Source: Gentiana macrophylla (Eukaryota > Streptophyta > Magnoliopsida > Gentianales > Gentianaceae). From it: a stretch of DNA of 64,000 nt. The stretch spans positions 55,578,583 through 55,642,582 of the forward strand of contig CM047808.1 in the NCBI GenBank assembly GCA_026214975.1, read 5' to 3'. The position numbers were made by a program, and so were the translations under genes. Of this stretch, positions 1-12,900 are shown piece by piece (within the stretch, counting starts at the first letter, position 1; every line of letters starts with the position of its first letter). The notes under the pieces are model-generated. The model did not search any database and was not told where the DNA came from. It saw nothing but the letters and a program-made list of their open reading frames with translations.

Positions 1-312
1 TCAATAATAAAAAGTTTCCTCCTATCTTTTCCACACAAATACATAAGAAATACAGAGAAAACAACTTCTTTTATTAGTTCTCCAACTCTTAGAAGAGTTG
101 CTTAAATAGATTACAAGGACACTAAACTAGCTGTTGCCTGGGATTTGACAGCATCCTGATTCTATTAACAATGCCTCTTCATATGAAACAGGTCACTAAG
201 TAGGAAGGGAAAAATTTTAAAAAAATGAGGCAAGGAAAAAAATATTTAAAAAAAAATAGTAATAATAATAATAATAACTACAACAACAATAACAAGTTAA
301 GGTTCCAAGATT
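1..312. other. Intron 6 sequence, no exon seen
   Basis: AT-rich sequence with a short TAA/TAATAA microsatellite near 258-275 directly left of the hAT MITE. I see no coding exon of the EFR3-like gene here on the minus strand. Confidence 0.5.
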
Positions 313-339
313 CAATGTTCTAAAAATCGCCCTGGGCGG

Positions 340-530
340 CCGCCTAGGCGCTCGCCTAGGCCCTAGGCGCACCCAGGGCGTCTCGCCTTGGCTCTGGGCG
401 ACTTCTGCTGGGCGACAGGGGTGCTGGGCGATTTTCTGGGCGCTTCTGGGCCCCTCTAGGCGCTCCTAGGCCCTTCTGGGCGCTCCTAGGCCCTTCTAGG
501 CGCTCCTAGGCCCTCTTAGGTCATTCTAGG
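340..530. repeat. GC-rich subterminal repeat array of the MITE
   Basis: GGCGCTCCTAGGCCCTTCT recurs about every 19-20 bases between roughly 451 and 520, with looser GGCG/CCTAGG variants from 340. CCTAGG and GGCGCC are self-complementary, so the array could form hairpins. Such arrays in hAT elements usually hold transposase-binding sites (family knowledge; not shown here). Confidence 0.7.
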
Positions 531-590
531 CAATTAGGGTTTCATGACTTTCATCTGGGCGAACAAGTGTTAGACAAGAAAGAGGCATAA

Positions 591-690
591 AACCCTAAAA
601 CCCCCCTTAAAACCCTAAAAACCCCCCGTAAAACCCTAAAACCCCCCGTAAAAACCCTAAAACCCCCTTAAAACCCTAAAAACCCTAAAA
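591..690. repeat. Telomere-like CCCTAAAA/CCCCCCTTAAAA block
   Basis: AACCCTAAAA alternates with ACCCCCCTTAAA or ACCCCCCGTAAA about five times at an irregular 10-20 bp period. It resembles but does not equal the plant telomere unit TTTAGGG, and it lies wholly inside the MITE. Confidence 0.7.
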
Positions 691-865
691 GCGCCTGGGC
701 GCCGCCTAGGCGCCCTGGGCCCTAGGCGCCCCTGTAGCGCGTCGTCTTCGCCTAGCGATTTTTAGAACATTGCCAAGATTAGTGTGATCATTTCGGCAGC
801 CAAACAAATCCTAATAAAGGCAACAAGTATTTTCAAGAAAAATGTTGAGAATGCAAAAAACTTAC

Positions 866-913
866 CTCACTGAATGTATCAAAAATATGAGATAACTTCC
901 CCATGAACCACAC
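866..913 (-). CDS. EFR3-like exon 6
   Basis: This exon has 16 codons ([16 protein letters not shown]) between acceptor TTTTTTCAG and donor GTAAGT (865-860). VWFMGEFSHI-type sequence is a family hallmark. The next exon is not visible in 1-865, which holds intron 6 and the MITE. Confidence 0.82.
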
Positions 914-3900
914 CTGAAAAAACAGAGGTTCAAAACAAAGCACCTTTTGGTATAATCTGAGGCGTACAACTAAACTGAAAAGATATTATTAGGTCTGAGT
1001 GGAATGCAATGATTTAGAGATGAATCTGCTGAAACATTCAAGGTTGCTAACTAAAAAGGAGTGGACATGTCACCATAGCTGAGAGACATTGCAAGCCTGC
1101 TGCCCTCAAACGGCGCTTCTGCTGTTCTTCACCAGTTGAACAAGCTATAGAACAAACATTCAGAACCAACTTTTCCAAATTGTACGCATAGGTACTGTCC
1201 ACCTGTTTGACAATGATATCAGAAGATTTAATGGAATGAGATGATTATGATGGTAAATCCCAAATGCAGATAAGGAGATGAAATGTGTAATGAGAGAGTG
1301 GAAATCCACGTCATCACAGTAATCCTATAACACCCGCGTTTTGCATATAAAAAAAATTACCCGTAAATTTCTACGGTTTTGCAAACAAAAAGAGTATTTT
1401 TAGTATTTTCATAAAATAATCTATTAAATATCCACAATTGATACATCGAATGACATATATATACACAAACACACGTATACATTTATACACACATATATTA
1501 TACATACATAAATGTAGAGATTCATGCCTTTTATTCTATATTTATGTATTAGTACTTTATTGTAATAATAAGGGTAAGAATGTCATTCCCTGCTATTTAA
1601 ATTCCTAGGGTTGTAAGTGGCGGCTGCTCTAAGAATTTGATTGTAGTAGAAGTCTATTTATAGAAGGTAGTATTTTCAGGAAGTTGATATAGGGAGGAGT
1701 CCTCCTTCCCTCAGTATAAAAAAGGGAGTCTGTAACCTCAATCAATAAATCAAATAATAAAAATATTTTCTTCCTGATTTCCATATTTCATTTTTCCACA
1801 TGGTATCAGAGCGGGTCATATGATCAGCGCATATCCATGTATCTACGCGCGGCCATGACTGGAAGCACAGCATCGACTGCATCGTCCAATACTACTGGAT
1901 CATCCATACCACGAGATGATCAATCCACTGGAAATGACTCCAGCAATTCATCTTCCTCCATTCTGCTAACAACACAGAGGCTTAATGGAAAAAACTACCT
2001 AGAATGGTCACAAACCATGACATTGGCCATTGATGGTAGAGGAAAATTAGGATACTTGACTGGAGAATGCATCAAACCTGCTGCAGGAGATCCCAAATCT
2101 GCAACATGGAGATCTGAGGACTCAATGGTGAGAGCATGGTTGATCAATTCCATGGAAAAATTTGTAGCAAAGCCTCACATGTTCCTGCCAACAGCCAAAG
2201 ACATATGGAAGATGGCCAAAGCTATGTATTCTGATCTGGAGAATACATCCCAAATCTATGAACTCAAGACTAAAATCTGGGCTTGCAAGCAAGACAACAG
2301 AGAAGTCACTCTATATTACACTGAATTGCAGGGATTATGGCAGGAATTGGATCTGTCCTATGACAATTCCTGGGACTGTACTGGAGATGGAGTAAAGGCA
2401 AAAAAAAGGGAAGAAAATGAGAGGGTTTATACCTTCCTGGCAGGTCTAGATCTGGAACTGGGTGAGGTTAGGGGAAGGATACTAGGAAAATCTCCCCTAC
2501 CCTCACTAAGTGAGGTTTTTGCTGAGATTAGGAAGGAAGAATCCAGAAGGAGAGTGATGCACAGGGGGTCTTCATCTGGAAATTCAGTTGGGACAGAAAG
2601 TTCTGCATTGGTGGCTAATAGAAATGATCAGAAGGGAAGGAAACCAAAGACATGGTGTGACCATTGCAAGAAATCAGGTCACACCAAGGATAATTGTTGG
2701 GTGATACATGGCAAACCTGCAAACTGGAAGCCTAGGGGTGGTGGAACAGGAAGCTCAGAGGCAAGGCAGGCTAATCAGGTATCATCTGATCAAGGTACTG
2801 GCTCTAGTACACAGCAGCTATTCTCTCAAGAACAACTGGATCAGTTGACCAAACTGATTCAAGCCCAAACCATTCAAAACAAAGGTGACTCTTCATGTTC
2901 CTTAGTAGAAAAAGGTACTTGTTCTTCCTTATCATTTCTTGGTGTCAACCAGTCCTCCTTTTGGGTCATTGACTCAGGAGCAACAGACCATATGACAAGC
3001 TATTCTCATCTTTTTTCAACTTATAAATCCTATGTTGGAAATCAGAAGGTTAAGATAGCAGATGGATCTTTGTCTGCCATAGCTGGAAAAGGATCCATCA
3101 CTATCTCCCCTACCTTAACCCTCCAGAATGTCCTACATGTACCATCACTGTCCTGTAATCTTATGTCTATAAGTAAACTCACTTCAGATGCTAATTGTAA
3201 TGTTGTGTTTTCTGACAATGGGTGTAAAATTCAGGATATTCACAGGGGGATGGAGATTGGCAGTGCTAGGATGATGGGAGGCCTATATCTCTTTGAGGAA
3301 GAAGAATCTTGGAATAAGAAGAATTCTGAAAATTTGTGTCTTCAGTCCACTTTTATTGATAGGAATAATATCATGTTGTGGCATTATAGACTTGGCCACC
3401 CTAGTTTTTTCTATTTAAGGAAACTATTTCCAGATTTTTTCATCAATAAAGATCCATCTTTGTTTAAATGTGAAATATGTGAGTTGTCTAAACACACAAG
3501 ATCATCTTTCCCACCTCAACCTTACAAGCCAACAAAACCATTCACTATGATTCATAGTGACATTTGGGGGCCTACAAGGAAGAGTACACCACAAGGGAAA
3601 AGATGGTTCATTACTTTCATTGATGACCACACTAGGGTCTCTTGGGTGTATCTATTAAAACACAAATCTGAAGCTAAACAAGTTTTCATTGAATTTTATG
3701 AAATGATTTTGACACAGTTTCACTCTAAAATAGAAGTTTTCAGAAGTGATAATGGCACAGAATATTTCAATTCTATCCTTGGGCCTTTCTTCCTCAAACA
3801 TGGCATTGTCCACCAAAGCTCTGTCTGACACACACCCCAACAAAATGGGGTGGCGAGAGAGAAAAACAGACACATTCTAGAAATTGTTAGGGCTCTTATG

Positions 3901-6900
3901 ATAACCTCTAATGACCTCTAAATATCTATGGGAGAGGCGCTTCTAATCGCCATATATTTGATCAACAGCTCCCTCAAGGATTTTGAAGTACCAAACCCAC
4001 AAACTTGCTTAAAAGTGTTTTACCCCAACACTAGAATAATTCAAGAGTTGTCCTCAAAGTTTTTGGATGCACTTGCCTTCACACATATTCATCATCAAGA
4101 AATTGGATCCCGAGCTAGAAAATGTGTGTTTGTAGGTATTCCCCACACAAAAAGTGGTATAAATGTTTTGATCCACAAACACGAAAGTGTGTATGTCGTG
4201 ATGATGATGTGTCCTTTTTTGAAGGTCAAATGTTTTTCAAAACTCATGTTCAGGGGGAGAATTTTGAGGAACATGATTTTTCACAACAAGATTTTTCACA
4301 TTTTTTGATTAATGAATCAGACCACACTTCTCCACATCATGATGATTACTATCAAGATGGGGAATTAAAGGATCAGACTGCTGATAATCCTACTGAGGTG
4401 AATACACCTGACCAGGGGAACAAATCAGCCAGTCCTAGTCCCAGACTAGAATACAAAAATTTCCAGGAAAGGCTTATTCCAGGAAAGGTTTACTACTCAA
4501 AGAGAAAGAGAAAGCTCCTCATCCAAGCACTGAGCAATCTCCATCCTTAAATGCAGCTCCTGAAAAGAGCCCAGAGACAGGTAATACTTCAAACTCTTTG
4601 TCATCTGATTCTGAATCTGACATGCACATTCACTTAGAATCACCATCTCAGGGTGTGTCTGAACCACCTGATCACTCAAACCAGTCTGATCTCCCCATTG
4701 CCCTGAGAAAATCAACAAGAGAATGTACCAAACACCCCCTCTACCCTCTGAGTAGGTATGTCACCTATAACAAACTTTCCCCACAGTATCAAGCCTTTAC
4801 TACTAGCCTATCCAATATCCAAATCCCTAAAACCATCCATGAAGCCTTGTCCCATCCAGAATGGAAGGCTGCTGTGTATGAAGAAATTAGTGCCCTTGAA
4901 AAGAATGGCACCTGGGAAGTTGCTAGCCTACCTGCTGGGAAGACCACAGTGGGGTGTAGATGGATCTTCACTATAAAATAAAATTCAGATGGGTCCATAC
5001 AGAGGTACAAAGCAAGGTTGGTAGCCAAAGGGTACACTCAGACTTATGGGATAGATTATTCAGAAACTTTCTCACCAGTAGCTAAGCTTAATACTGTAAG
5101 GATAATTTTGTCTATAGCTGTGAACTTGGATGGCCCTTGGAACAGCTAGATGTAAAAAATGCATTCCTACATGGAAATCTAAAGGAAGAAGTTTACATAA
5201 AAATGCCTCCTGGGTTTTCTGGAAAAGACAATGGTAAAGTATGCAAGCTGAAAAAGGCTCTATATGGGCTGAAACAAAGTCCAAGAGCATGGTTTGAGAG
5301 ATTTATGAAATTCCTGAAGAAAGAAGGATTCAAGCAGGGTCAATCAGATCATACCCTATTCACCAAAAGATCAGAAAATGGCAAGATGACAGTGCTGGTA
5401 GTCTATGTAGATGACATCATCCTCACTGGGGATGATATGACTAGGATCAATCTAACTAAGAAGAGCCTGGCCAGGGAGTTTGAGATAAAAGAGCTAGGAA
5501 GTTTAAGATACTTCCTAGGAATTGGGGTTTGCCGAGATCAGACAAAGGATTAGTAGTATGTCAGAGAAAATACATACTAGATCTTCTTGAAGAAACAGGG
5601 ATGAGTGATTGCAAACCAGCCAGCACTCCCATGGAAGCCAACATCAAACTCTGGGAAAAGAAGATCAAGTCCCTGTAGACAAGGGAAAATATCAGAGACT
5701 TGTAGGGAGACTGATATACTTGGCCCATACAAGACCTGACATATCTTATGCAGTGGGTGTTGTAAGCCAATTCATGCATGCTCCGTGTGAACCACATATG
5801 GAAGCTGTGTTCAGAATACTGAGGTACTTAAAAGGAACGGTTGGTGAAGGCCTATGGTTCAGAAAAGACACAAGCAGGAGCATTGAAGTATACACAGATG
5901 CTGACTGGGTAGGGTCTGCTGAAAGAAGATCCACAACTGGGTATTGTAGCTTTGTCTGGGGCAATCTAGTAACTTGGAGAAGCAAAAAACAAGGGGTGGT
6001 GTCTAGGAGTACTGCTGAATCTGAATTCAGGGCCATGGCACTTGGAATATGTGAAGAATTATGGATTAAAAGAGTTTTAGAGGACTTATTAATGCCTGTA
6101 AAACTACCTATGAAGCTTTACTGTGACAATAAAGCTGCCATTGATATTGCTAATGATCTTGTACAGCATGACAGGACCAAGCATATAGAAATTGACAGGC
6201 ACTTTATTAGAGAAAAATTGGATGATGGAGTGACCTGCATGCCATTCTTGCCTCAAAGACAACAGTTGCGAGATGGGTTGACCAAAGCATTGCTAAAGCC
6301 TGGATTTGATGGGTTTATAAGCAAGTTAAACATGTTGAATCTCCATGCCTAACTTGAGGGGGAGTGTAGAGATTCATGCCTTTTATTCTATATTTATGTA
6401 TTAGTACTTTTTTGTAATAATAAGGGTAAGAATGTCATTCCCTGCTATTTAAATTCTTAGGGTTGTAAGTGGCGGCTGCTCTAAGAATTTGATTGTAGTA
6501 GAAGTCTATTTATAGAAGGTAGTATTTTCAGGAAGTTGATATAGGAGTCCTCCTTCCCTCAGTATAAAAAAGGGAGTCTGTAACCTCAATCAATAAATCA
6601 AATAATAAAAATATTTTCTTCCTGATTTCCATATTTCATTTTTCCACAATAAATATATACATACTATATATATACACACATATATATTGTAATTTTATGA
6701 AGGAAATAATGATCTTATTGAATAGAAAATTGTTATTACCCTTAAACAACACTAAGGCTCCTCATATAGAGGGAGCAATACAACGGCTTGTTGGATAAGA
6801 CACAGATTATTGTACCAACGGCTAGTTGGACAGTTTTACAAAGAGAAGTAAGCCACTAGTTACAATGGGAAAAACAGATATAAAAGAGGATTAAAAGATT

Positions 6901-9900
6901 AACAATAATTAACCTTATTCTAATAAATACATTAAGAGATAATCTAACACTCACCCTCAAGCAGGTGAGTGGAAGTGAAAGCTAGCTTAGGAGACTGAAA
7001 GCATTTCTTAGGAACACCTTTGGTTAGGAAATCAGCATTCTGGTATTCAGAGTTCATGAAATTTGTAACTATAAATTGGGGTATTAGTAGTGACATAACA
7101 TCTACTAATATCTACTAAGATTATTATTCACTTTTTACTGTTTTTTAGTATTATTAGCTGTTGGTACTAATGGTGTACTACTCTCAACTACCCATTAATT
7201 ACCCAGCCGTATTTCCCTTAATTGCTTCTAGTTGGATATTAGATCCTGACCTTTTATTTAAGCCTTGTAACCTTCTCTTCACATAATCAAGAAAGCATAC
7301 AGCTTCTCAATTCTGTCTTCTCTCTCTAAAAATCTACATAGTATCAGAGCGCTGAAAAGTTTTCAGAAACGCTTCAACTTCCTCTTCTTCGTTTTTTCTT
7401 TCTACTTCTGTTTAATCTCACCATGACAGAATATGGAGCTACATCTACAACTACTGCAGGTCAGCCCATATCTCGTTCAATGGGAGGATTTGAAAATCCG
7501 ACCCTTCAAATTACAACCATGAAGTTAAATGGTGCCAACTACTTACGGTGGGTTCGGTCTGTACGTATGTACATCACTGGGCGTGGGAAACTTGGCTACC
7601 TCACTGGTTCGATCAAAGCTCCGGAAGATAAGGACTGTGATGCATACTACACCTGGGAAACTGAAAATGCAACCATAATGTCTTGGTTGATTAACCCCAT
7701 GGAGGGTGAAATAGGCCAAGACCATTTGTTCGACCAAACTGCTAAGGCTATTTGGGATGCTGTAACTGCAACTTATTATGACCAAGGCAACTTTGCTCAA
7801 GCAATTGGGGTCAGAACCAGTTTGAAAGAAATAAAGCTAGGCTCTTTGGATGTCACTAAGTATTTCAATAATCTTAAGAAACTGTGGCAAGAATATGATC
7901 AACTCACCGTCATTGAGTGGGGATGCACTGCTGATGCTGGGAAATTCCAGAAGCTGGTTGAAAAAGATGGGGTTTTTTTACTTTCTAAGTGATCTAAACT
8001 CAATCTATGATGCTGCCAAAGAAAGGATTCTGGCCCAGGGTACCTCCGCCCTCTATTCAAGAGGCTTTTGCCACAATCAGAAAAGAGGAGAGCAGAAAAG
8101 GGGTTATGGGAGGTTTTCTACCTACTCCAGGGGGAGAACACTCAGCTCTTATGGTACAAAATGGTTGACTCTGCTATGGTGGGCGGATATCAGAAGGGCC
8201 CTCCAAAAGAAATGACCAAAGGAACAAGCTTTGGTCTGACCACTGTAAAAAGAAAGGTCATACCAGAGAAACTTGTTGGAACCTCCATGGAAAACCACTC
8301 TATCTACAAAAGGGGCAGAATGCTAAGAAGGGAAACACTTGGATTGATAAAAAACAAGCCTATAATGTCACTGATCAAGTCATCCATTTCTCAAATGAGC
8401 AACTAGAGGTTCTAAATCAGCTTTTAGACATGAAGATGCATTCCCAGAAAGCTGACACTTCCACAGGGGCTGCTGCTATTGATGGTAATAACACCCGGAT
8501 CATTGATTCAGGTGCTTCTAGTCACATGTCAGATACCGTGTATTAACAAACATTTGTTAAAATTGCTGATGATCTTGCTCTAAAGTTGAGGGGATTGGTA
8601 CTGTTAAGATTTCTGATAATCTAATTCTGAAGTCTGTATTATTTGTTCCAAACTTATCCTGCAACCTTTCTTCGGTCAGAAGATTTACCAAGGATATGAA
8701 TTGTACTGTTAACTTTTATCCTTCATATTGTGAGTTTCAGGCAGTGGGATCCATGGACAAGATTGGATGTGCTAAGAAGTGTAATGGTCTCTACCTTATC
8801 CAAGCCAGGAAAGTAGACATTGAGAAGGGTCATTTTGTCTCAAATGAGTCCTCAAAATGTAATAGGATTAGACTCTTACATTGGAGATTAGGAAATCCTA
8901 GTTTTAATTACCTTCAAAAGTTGTATCATGACCTCTTTATCAATGTGAAACCAGAAATTTTTAAATGTGAGTTTTGTGAAATTGCTAAACATACCAGAAG
9001 TTCATTCAAAGCTATTTCATATTCTGCATCATCACCTTTTCACCTAATACACACTGATGTGTGGGGTCCTCCTAAGACTCCAAATCTAACTCACAACAGA
9101 TGGTTTGTTACATTTATAGCTAACATACTAGACTATGTTGGGTCTATTTAATGAAACAAAAATCGGATGTGAGTTCTATCTTTGAAATGTTTTATAAAAA
9201 TGATTGAGACTCAACTTCAAACTAAAATCATGATGCTCAAATCACATAATGGTATTGAGTTTCTAAATTTTGTGCTAGGCCATTACTTGACTGAAAAAGA
9301 GGTTATTCATCAAACCTCCTGCTCAAATACTCCACAACGGAAATGGAGTTGCAGAGAGGAAGAATAGGCACCTCCTAGAGGTTGCTAGAACCCTTTTTTT
9401 CACCAATAATGTACTTGTTTTCTACTAGGGTAAGGCTGTCTTGAGTTTTCTCATAAACGAGATGCCCTCTAGAGTGCTTGGATATAAGACCCCCTTAAAT
9501 GTCTTTAATCTATCTCTATCCCTTTAAAGGTGTTTGGCTGCACTGCTTTTGTACACATTCACTCGCAGTCTAGGGGCAAACTTGAACCTAGAGCTGTTAA
9601 AACGATTTAATTTGATACTCCTCAACACAAAAAGGTTTTAAGTGTTTCGATCCCTTGACTAAAAGGGTTTACATATCCTCTTATGTTACCTTCTTTGACG
9701 AGCAGCCCTTTTACATTAAGAAGGATAATACATCTTTTGACAAATATGATTTCCTGAGAAATGACCATACTCTTCCTCTTCTTGATTCTGATCTTGTCTT
9801 GACAGATCCCATTGCTCAACCTGCCAAGAGCCTGGGAGATCATAATCCACATGTCATCGTCTATACAAGGAGAAAGAAATCTTCTACACCTCTTAGCACT

Positions 9901-12900
9901 ACTGAATCTACTCCAGGTAATACACAAATTGTAGTCACTAATCTGTAGGGACAACCCAATGAATTTGTTGTTCAAGAAGATGTTGAGGATAATCTTCCTG
10001 CAAATAACACCACAGGTGACATTATTCTTATACATACTTCAGTTGAATTACCTATTCCCTTATGAAAAGGCACTAGGGCATGTACTAAACATCCTATTGA
10101 AAGGTTTGTATCTTAAGGTAAACTATCTAAACTATTCAGATCTTATACTGCTAATGTGGATTCTGTCCATATACCTAAGAACATACAACAGGCCCTTGAG
10201 TGTCCTCAATGGAAAAATGTTGTGTTAGATGAAATGAAAGCACTCAAGGACAATCACACCTGGGTGTAAATGGTGTGAAGACTGTTGGATGTAAATGGGT
10301 ATTCACTATGAAATATAACGTAGATGGTTATGTGAATAAGTATAAAGCAAGACTTGTAGCAAAGAGGTACACCCAAGTTTCTGGCATCGACTTTAATGAG
10401 ACTTTTGTCCCTGTTGCTAGGTTGAATACAGTCAGAATTCTTATATCTATTGCTGCAGTAAAAACTGGCCCCTTCACCAATTGGATGTCAAAAATGCATT
10501 CCTAAATGGTGAATTAAAGGAGGTTTTCATGTATTCTCCACCTAGCTTTAAGGGAAAAGCCAAACCAAGTTTGTAGATTGCACAAGTCCTTGTATAGATT
10601 GAAACAATCTTCAAGGGCTTGGTTTGATAGATTCTCTAAGGTCATGAAAAAAGGGAGTTATACACAAGGCCATGGAGATCATACTATGTTCTATAAACAC
10701 ACTCAAACAAGGGGAGTAACCATTCTAATTGTCTATGTTGATGACATTGTCATCACAGGCAATTCTGATCTTGAAATTTCTCATCTTAAAAGCTTCCTAA
10801 AAAGGGAATTTGAGGTCAAAGATATGGGACCTCTGAGGTACTTTCTAGGGATAGACATTGTCAGATCCAAGCAAGGCATCCTTTTGACCCAAAGAAAGTA
10901 TACTCTAGATCTTCTTGCTAAATATGGGCTATTAGGGTGTAAACCTGTTGATACCCATGTTGATAATACCATAAGTTTGGTAAAGATGATGCATGGGAAC
11001 CTGTGAACCAGGAATACTTTCAAAGGCTTGTTGGTAGACTTATCTACTTATCTCACACTAGACCTGACATCTCTTTTGCAGTGAGTCAGATCAGTCAATT
11101 CATGCAGCAATGAGTTGTGAATTCCTCACGGGGAGCCCAAGCTGTGGTGATTGCAATGCAGTAGAGGGATATGTGGATGCAGACTGGGCAGGATCACTGG
11201 ATGATAGAAGATCAACATCAGGATGGTATATCTATGTTTTTGGCAACCTTGTGTCTTGGAGAAGAAAAAAACAATCAGTTGTTGCAAGAAGTATAGCTGA
11301 AGCAGAGTTCAGAGCAGTGGCCTTAGGGATGTGTGAACTGCTATGGATACAAAAGATTATGAAGGAACTGAAGATGACTTTCTCTCAGCCTATGAGACTA
11401 TTCGGTGACAGCAATTCAGCTATTGAATTTGCCAACAATCCTGTACAACATGACAGGACAAAGCACACAGAAATTGACAAACACTACATTAACGAGAAGC
11501 AAGAAGATGGGAGTATCAGTATGTCCTATGTTCACACCAAGCACTTAGCAGATCTATTCACCAAAGGCCTACCTAGAATTCTTTTCCAATATCATTGTGA
11601 CAAGCTTGGCTTATTAGATATTTATATGCCACCTTGAGAGGGGTATAAATTGGGGTATCAGTAGTAACATAACATCTACTAATATCTACTAAGATTATAT
11701 TCTCTTTTTACTCTTTTTTTAGTATTATTAGCTATTGGTAATAATGGTGTACTATTCTCAACTACCCATTAATTACCCAGCCATATTTCCCTTTATTGCT
11801 TCTAGGTGGATATTAGATCCTAACCTCTTCTCTTCACATAATCAAGAAAGCATACGGCTTCTCAATTCTGTCTTCTCTCTCTAAAAATCTACAGTGACAA
11901 TGAGACCATCATCCATCTTCTCTTTGATAGAGTGACAGCCTACCTCCACATATTTAGTCCTGTCACATTGGCCTACATTGAGTGAGATACCAATGGCAGA
12001 CTTATAGGATCATAGGCGCCTTTCTTTGAATCTTGAGATCATCCATGATTATTTTCAGCCATAGTAGCTCACATCCCTCAATTGATAAGGATCTAAACTC
12101 AGCTTTTGCACTTGACCTAGACACAACAGGTTGATTTTTACTTCTCCTAGCAACAGGGATCCCAAAGTGGAATATGCATAAATCCAAAGTTGGTCTTCTA
12201 TCATCAATAGAACAAGCATGGTCTGAATGTATAGGCCTTGCTGATCAATTTTCTTGAACAAAATTCACTTTCCAAGCCAACCTTTTAGGTATTGAAGGAT
12301 CCTTCCAGCTGCTCTTTGATGACTTCTGTAGGGGTTTTGCATGTATCTACTGACTATGTTGACAAAAAACGCAATATATTCTCTGGTATGAGCAGGTAGC
12401 CAGGTAGATGAGTCACTCCACCAATCTTTGATAGGAGATTTTGTCCACAGGTTCATCTTCAGGTGCAGCATTAAGAGCATGATTATGTTCAATGGGGGTT
12501 TCAACCGGTTTACAACCTAGCATCCCAGTATCATTTAGAAGATCCAAAATATACTTCTATTGTGAAATCAGTATTCCCATTTCGGAATAAAATACTTCAA
12601 TTCCTAAGACGTACTTCAGTTTTCCCAGCTCCTTAATGTCAAATTCTTCACATAGGCACTCTTTCAAACTCATATTACCCTCCTTATCATCACATGTGAT
12701 AATATCATCAACATAGACAAGCAAAACAGACAATTTCTCAGAATTACTTTGTTTAATAAATAGAGTATGATCACCCTGACTCTGCTTATACCCAGGCTGG
12801 TCATGGCTTTTGTGAACCTACCAAACCATGCCCTAGGAGAATGTTTGAGGCCATAGAAGGCCTTTTTCAGTCTACATACTATCCTCCCTTCAGTTTGAAA

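Larger units (their letters stand above)
313..772. mobile_element. hAT-type MITE, 460 bp, with telomere-like core
   Basis: The ends are perfect 18-bp terminal inverted repeats: CAATGTTCTAAAAATCGC at 313-330 and its reverse complement at 755-772. They are bounded by the 8-bp direct repeat CCAAGATT (305-312 and 773-780). An 8-bp TSD with TIRs beginning CA is the hAT signature. Inside are GC-rich subterminal arrays of GGCGCCTAGG-like palindromes on both sides and a central CCCTAAAA-rich block. No ORF, so it is non-autonomous and must be moved by a hAT transposase elsewhere. It lies in intron 6 of the EFR3-like gene. Confidence 0.9.
1513..6648 (+). mobile_element. Copia-1, full-length Ty1/copia element (5136 bp)
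   Basis: Two LTRs (1513-1800 and 6365-6648), a tRNA-Met primer site, a polypurine tract and a perfect 5-bp TSD ATAAA (1508-1512 and 6649-6653) define the whole element. Internal order is gag, protease, integrase, reverse transcriptase, RNase H, the copia order. The LTRs differ by about two substitutions and one 4-bp indel, implying a recent insertion, yet pol has several stops and frameshifts. It sits antisense in intron 4 of the EFR3-like gene, in a TATATA/CACACA-rich target. Confidence 0.95.
7070..11893 (+). mobile_element. Copia-2, full-length Ty1/copia element inserted in Copia-A
   Basis: The LTRs are 7070-7338 and 11644-11893. They begin TATAAATTGGGG and end CTACA in both copies, so the termini are TA..CA instead of TG..CA. 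Flanks GTAAC (7065-7069) and GTGAC (11894-11898) are the TSD with one mutation, and removing the element and one flank restores the Copia-A RNase H frame. LTRs differ at about a dozen positions plus a 19-bp deletion (roughly 5%), so it is older than Copia-1. The order gag, PR, IN, RT, RH is kept but every domain is broken. Confidence 0.92.

Noticed and set aside
591..690. Interstitial telomere repeat from a chromosome fusion
   Set aside because: The block lies wholly inside a MITE with perfect TIRs and an 8-bp TSD, and its unit is not the exact TTTAGGG repeat.
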